Positions 6,918 to 8,491 of a stretch of 8,491 nucleotides of DNA are shown in pieces (position 1 is the first letter of the stretch; each line of letters starts with the position of its first letter). Where the stretch lies: positions 1 through 8,491 of the forward strand of contig JBCCIH010000103.1 of the NCBI GenBank assembly GCA_039028315.1, read 5' to 3'. Made by a program: the position numbers and the translations under genes. Origin of the DNA: Thermodesulfobacteriota bacterium (lineage in GTDB: Bacteria > Desulfobacterota_D > UBA1144 > Nemesobacterales > UBA2774). Below the pieces are notes generated by a model that was not told where the DNA came from, made no database searches, and saw only the letters and a list, made by a program, of their open reading frames with translations.

Positions 6918-6971
6918 TTAACCTTTTCTTAATTTAAATCTAACATAGGATTAACAATCAGGGAATATTAT
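6918..6971 (+). promoter_or_regulatory. Pho-box-like array of four 11-bp-phased hexamers plus -10
   Basis: Hexamers TTAACC (6918), TTAATT (6929), CTAACA (6940) and TTAACA (6951) start exactly 11 bp apart, with 5-bp spacers. One-turn direct repeats of this kind are the binding pattern of OmpR-family response regulators; TTAACA with 5-bp gaps is the Bacillus PhoP form, and E. coli PhoB also uses 11-bp repeats. A -10-like TATTAT (6966-6971) follows after 9 bp, and no good -35 is present, as expected for an activator-dependent promoter. It points to the right, away from the MBL-purB operon. That the regulator is PhoB/PhoP is inference; the phasing is directly visible. Confidence 0.55.
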
Positions 6972-6977
6972 CTTTTA

Positions 6978-7039
6978 CATACCCTATCAACTCCGTGCTC
7001 TTAAAGGGGCAAGTCACTTTTGGCTTGTCCCTTTTTTTT
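6978..7039 (+). ncRNA. Candidate small RNA of about 60 nt between promoter and terminator
   Basis: If transcription starts about 7 nt after the -10 at 6966-6971 and stops at the T8 tract, the product is about 62 nt: a 28-nt single-stranded-looking 5' part and the terminator hairpin. It contains no ATG and no ribosome binding site. A GTG at 6995 opens a short frame without an SD sequence. I recognise no known RNA family. The existence of the transcript is inferred from the flanking signals only. It could instead be an orphan promoter and a terminator that blocks antisense reading into the neighbouring gene. Confidence 0.35.
7006..7039 (+). terminator. Strong intrinsic terminator, plus strand
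   Basis: The arms 7006-7016 (GGGGCAAGTCA) and 7021-7031 (TGGCTTGTCCC) pair over 11 bp with two G-U pairs, close on a CTTT tetraloop and run directly into T8 (7032-7039); AAA at 7003-7005 can extend the stem against the first Ts. On the minus strand the stem is followed only by TTTAAG and the G-U pairs turn into mismatches, so it is oriented for plus-strand transcripts, although no plus-strand protein gene precedes it. Confidence 0.85.
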
Positions 7040-7119
7040 GACTAACAAAATCAAAGATCTATTGAACTATTTAATGGAGTAAGTCATTGCTTGAATTATT
7101 GATATAGCAGCTGTAATTA

Positions 7120-8491
7120 TTACACTTTTGAAATTACCTTTCTTTTCTTGAGCCTTATATAATAAATAGCTATTAGCGCAAACACCGCAGAAAGCGCGGC
7201 TGCTCCCCATTGATTAATTGTCGGAATTTCTTCTACCCTTCCATCACAGCCGACCGCAATACCGGAGCTATCCACTGCACATAAGTCATAGGGAAGTGTA
7301 AACGCATTTAGGTTTGTTAAGTCATTCCCATTTACTTCAACTCTCCAAACCCCTTGAGGAATTACCGGGACCGAAATGTCATATAAGTCTGGATCAAATG
7401 GCTTAGTGCTTATACTAAAGAGTTCCCACTCCTGATCACCTGAAGGGTTCGTATTTTCATATCTCGTCCCATCTGGGCTTACTAGGGAATAAATAACACT
7501 TGGAGGCCTGCTAATAATTCTTGAGCACCCACTGTCATCACTAGGATTAGTGGGGCTAACCATACCCTCAAAATTAACCGATGTTCCTTGGGCCCAAGGC
7601 GGTATTGTATTATTTGGTGTATTCTGGTCATCACTATCCACGTCTACCCCATCAGCAAAATCGCATTGGTCCTGAGAATTAAGTGATGCTGAGCCAAAGT
7701 CTAAGTCTCCGTCCCATATTTCAAGAGTGTCAACTCCTTGTGGAACTAAGAAATTAAAGTCCCAGCGTCCGTCGTAGTTAGTATTGGAGATGCAGCAACT
7801 TGGATCAGCCGGATCACAATAGAAATATGGTAAAAACGCTGCAGCATCACTACAAAGCGGGTCTGAGAAATCGATATTGGGATAAATAATATCAAAAGCA
7901 AGCTCAGTTGTGATAAGAATCAGGTAGGAGAACGGCTGTCCAGCAACCGCAAATAACTGTCCGTCTGATCTTACCTTAAATGTATTTGCCGAAGAAATAC
8001 CGTTATTAAGATTAGTTATAGTCAGCTTGTAAACATGCTGTGTACCGTCTGAATTTAACGCACCGGGAACGTTACTTAACACAATTGAAGACCAATCATT
8101 ATCTGGCATAGGGTTTCCAGTGTTATTACCGAAAGATCCGTCGCTTGAATATCTGGCAATAGAAGTAGTTCCAGTCCCGTCTGCATCAGGATCTAAGAAA
8201 ATCTCAATATCAAGTAGAGCGGGCACACCGCCTGAAACCGTATCCCATGTGTTATCTGCGTCTCCGTCAAATATACCAATTTCAAATTGAGCACTGTCAG
8301 CAGGGGACGTGACCCTTAGTTCTAAAACATCTTCATTAGTAGTTGCTAAGCCTACGCCGCTGAAGGCAAACATCTTTCCATCATTTACATTGCAATTGGG
8401 TAAACAAACAAAATTTGAATACGCAGATTTTAAGGGAATCACAGTAAGAAAAATAAAGACAGCCAAAAAATACAAAGCTCTACTATTAAAC
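7120..8491 (-). CDS. Secreted Cys/Asp-rich protein with IPTL-CTERM-like sorting tail, N-terminus cut by window edge
   Basis: I recognise the tail, not the function. The frame stays open to the right edge, reading FNSRA before the TTG at 8473-8475; that TTG has no ribosome binding site, so the true start is probably just outside the window. Numbering from the TTG, a hydrophobic signal segment covers 1-19 with likely cleavage near SAYS (20). The body contains two similar blocks, FEIGIFDGDADNTWD (64-78) and LEIWDGDLDFGS (251-262), each suggesting a beta-sandwich unit with acidic, possibly calcium-binding loops (also DPDADGTG at 95-102 and DVDSDD at 278-283). About ten cysteines occur, including a C-x10-C cluster around 208-228. 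The end is IPTINQWG (417-424), a transmembrane helix (about 425-440) and RLKKRK, the layout of IPTL-CTERM proteins processed by exosortase-like enzymes. It is probably exported and surface-attached or released. No sorting enzyme is in the window. Confidence 0.8.
   Translation of the reverse strand, partial: FNSRALYFLAVFIFLTVIPLKSAYSNFVCLPNCNVNDGKMFAFSGVGLATTNEDVLELRVTSPADSAQFEIGIFDGDADNTWDTVSGGVPALLDIEIFLDPDADGTGTTSIARYSSDGSFGNNTGNPMPDNDWSSIVLSNVPGALNSDGTQHVYKLTITNLNNGISSANTFKVRSDGQLFAVAGQPFSYLILITTELAFDIIYPNIDFSDPLCSDAAAFLPYFYCDPADPSCCISNTNYDGRWDFNFLVPQGVDTLEIWDGDLDFGSASLNSQDQCDFADGVDVDSDDQNTPNNTIPPWAQGTSVNFEGMVSPTNPSDDSGCSRIISRPPSVIYSLVSPDGTRYENTNPSGDQEWELFSISTKPFDPDLYDISVPVIPQGVWRVEVNGNDLTNLNAFTLPYDLCAVDSSGIAVGCDGRVEEIPTINQWGAAALSAVFALIAIYYIRLKKRKVISKV

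Larger units (their letters stand above)
6776..7119. other. 344-bp gene-free region with outward and inward signals
   Basis: No convincing protein gene is present on either strand; the longest plus-strand ATG frames I followed are only about 15 codons with no ribosome binding site. From left to right it holds the minus-strand promoter of the MBL-purB operon, a plus-strand array of four TTAACA-like boxes with a -10, and a strong plus-strand terminator. The last 80 bp before the stop of the neighbouring secreted-protein gene (7041-7119) is AT-rich, and I see no clear terminator for that gene there. Confidence 0.8.

Noticed and set aside
6890..6937. Fifteen-codon frame starting MNKRNK, basic then hydrophobic
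   Set aside because: It looks like a tiny membrane peptide, but it has no ribosome binding site and overlaps the first TTAACA-like boxes, so chance in AT-rich DNA is more likely.
7113..7123. GTAAT-T-ATTAC palindrome at the stop of the secreted-protein gene
   Set aside because: Five-bp AT-only arms with no T-tract are expected by chance here and would not terminate transcription.
8473..8475. TTG as the start of the secreted protein
   Set aside because: There is no RBS and the frame remains open to the window edge, so I treat the gene as 5'-truncated by the window.

Overview
The window comes from a low-GC (about 40% by eye) Gram-negative bacterium. The Gram-negative reading rests on a ClcA-type antiporter, a periplasmic DsbA-like protein, a proteobacterial-type glutamate-cysteine ligase (GshA of the Acidithiobacillus ferrooxidans family) and a secreted protein with an IPTL-type C-terminal sorting tail. 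That mix fits an uncultured environmental lineage near the former deltaproteobacteria or Candidatus Dadabacteria. The lineage is inferred from gene content and composition only, and I hold it weakly. Nothing looks like phage, plasmid, insertion sequence or CRISPR; this is mostly chromosomal housekeeping.

Layout, left to right. (1) 1-1325, plus strand: most of a ClC-type H+/Cl- exchanger whose first codons lie left of the window. (2) 1354-3134, minus strand: a small RDD-family membrane protein followed 50 bp later by gshA, probably one transcription unit, converging on clcA. (3) 3336-4601, minus strand: an exported DsbA-like thioredoxin-fold protein with four tandem N-terminal repeats of about 43 residues, its own strong ribosome binding site, a likely promoter and a hairpin terminator. 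(4) 4728-6775, minus strand: a YycJ/WalJ-like metallo-beta-lactamase-fold protein and purB (adenylosuccinate lyase), overlapping by 4 bp as TTGA, with a consensus -35 upstream. (5) 6776-7119: a 344-bp non-coding gap. (6) 7120 to the right edge, minus strand: a secreted, Cys- and Asp-rich protein with an IPTL-CTERM-like anchor, its N-terminus cut by the window edge.

The least expected part is the 6776-7119 gap. On the plus strand it holds four TTAACA-like hexamers exactly 11 bp apart, resembling a Pho box or other OmpR-family response-regulator site. A plausible -10 follows 9 bp later, and an excellent intrinsic terminator (11-bp stem, CTTT loop, T8) lies 35 bp beyond that. No plus-strand gene uses this promoter-terminator pair, so I propose a small regulated RNA of about 60 nt, or at least an unexplained transcription unit.

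Functionally, glutathione synthesis and a periplasmic disulfide protein give the middle of the window a thiol-redox flavour, but they have separate signals and nothing shows co-regulation. The MBL-purB pair links a nuclease-like or regulatory hydrolase to purine synthesis by translational coupling.
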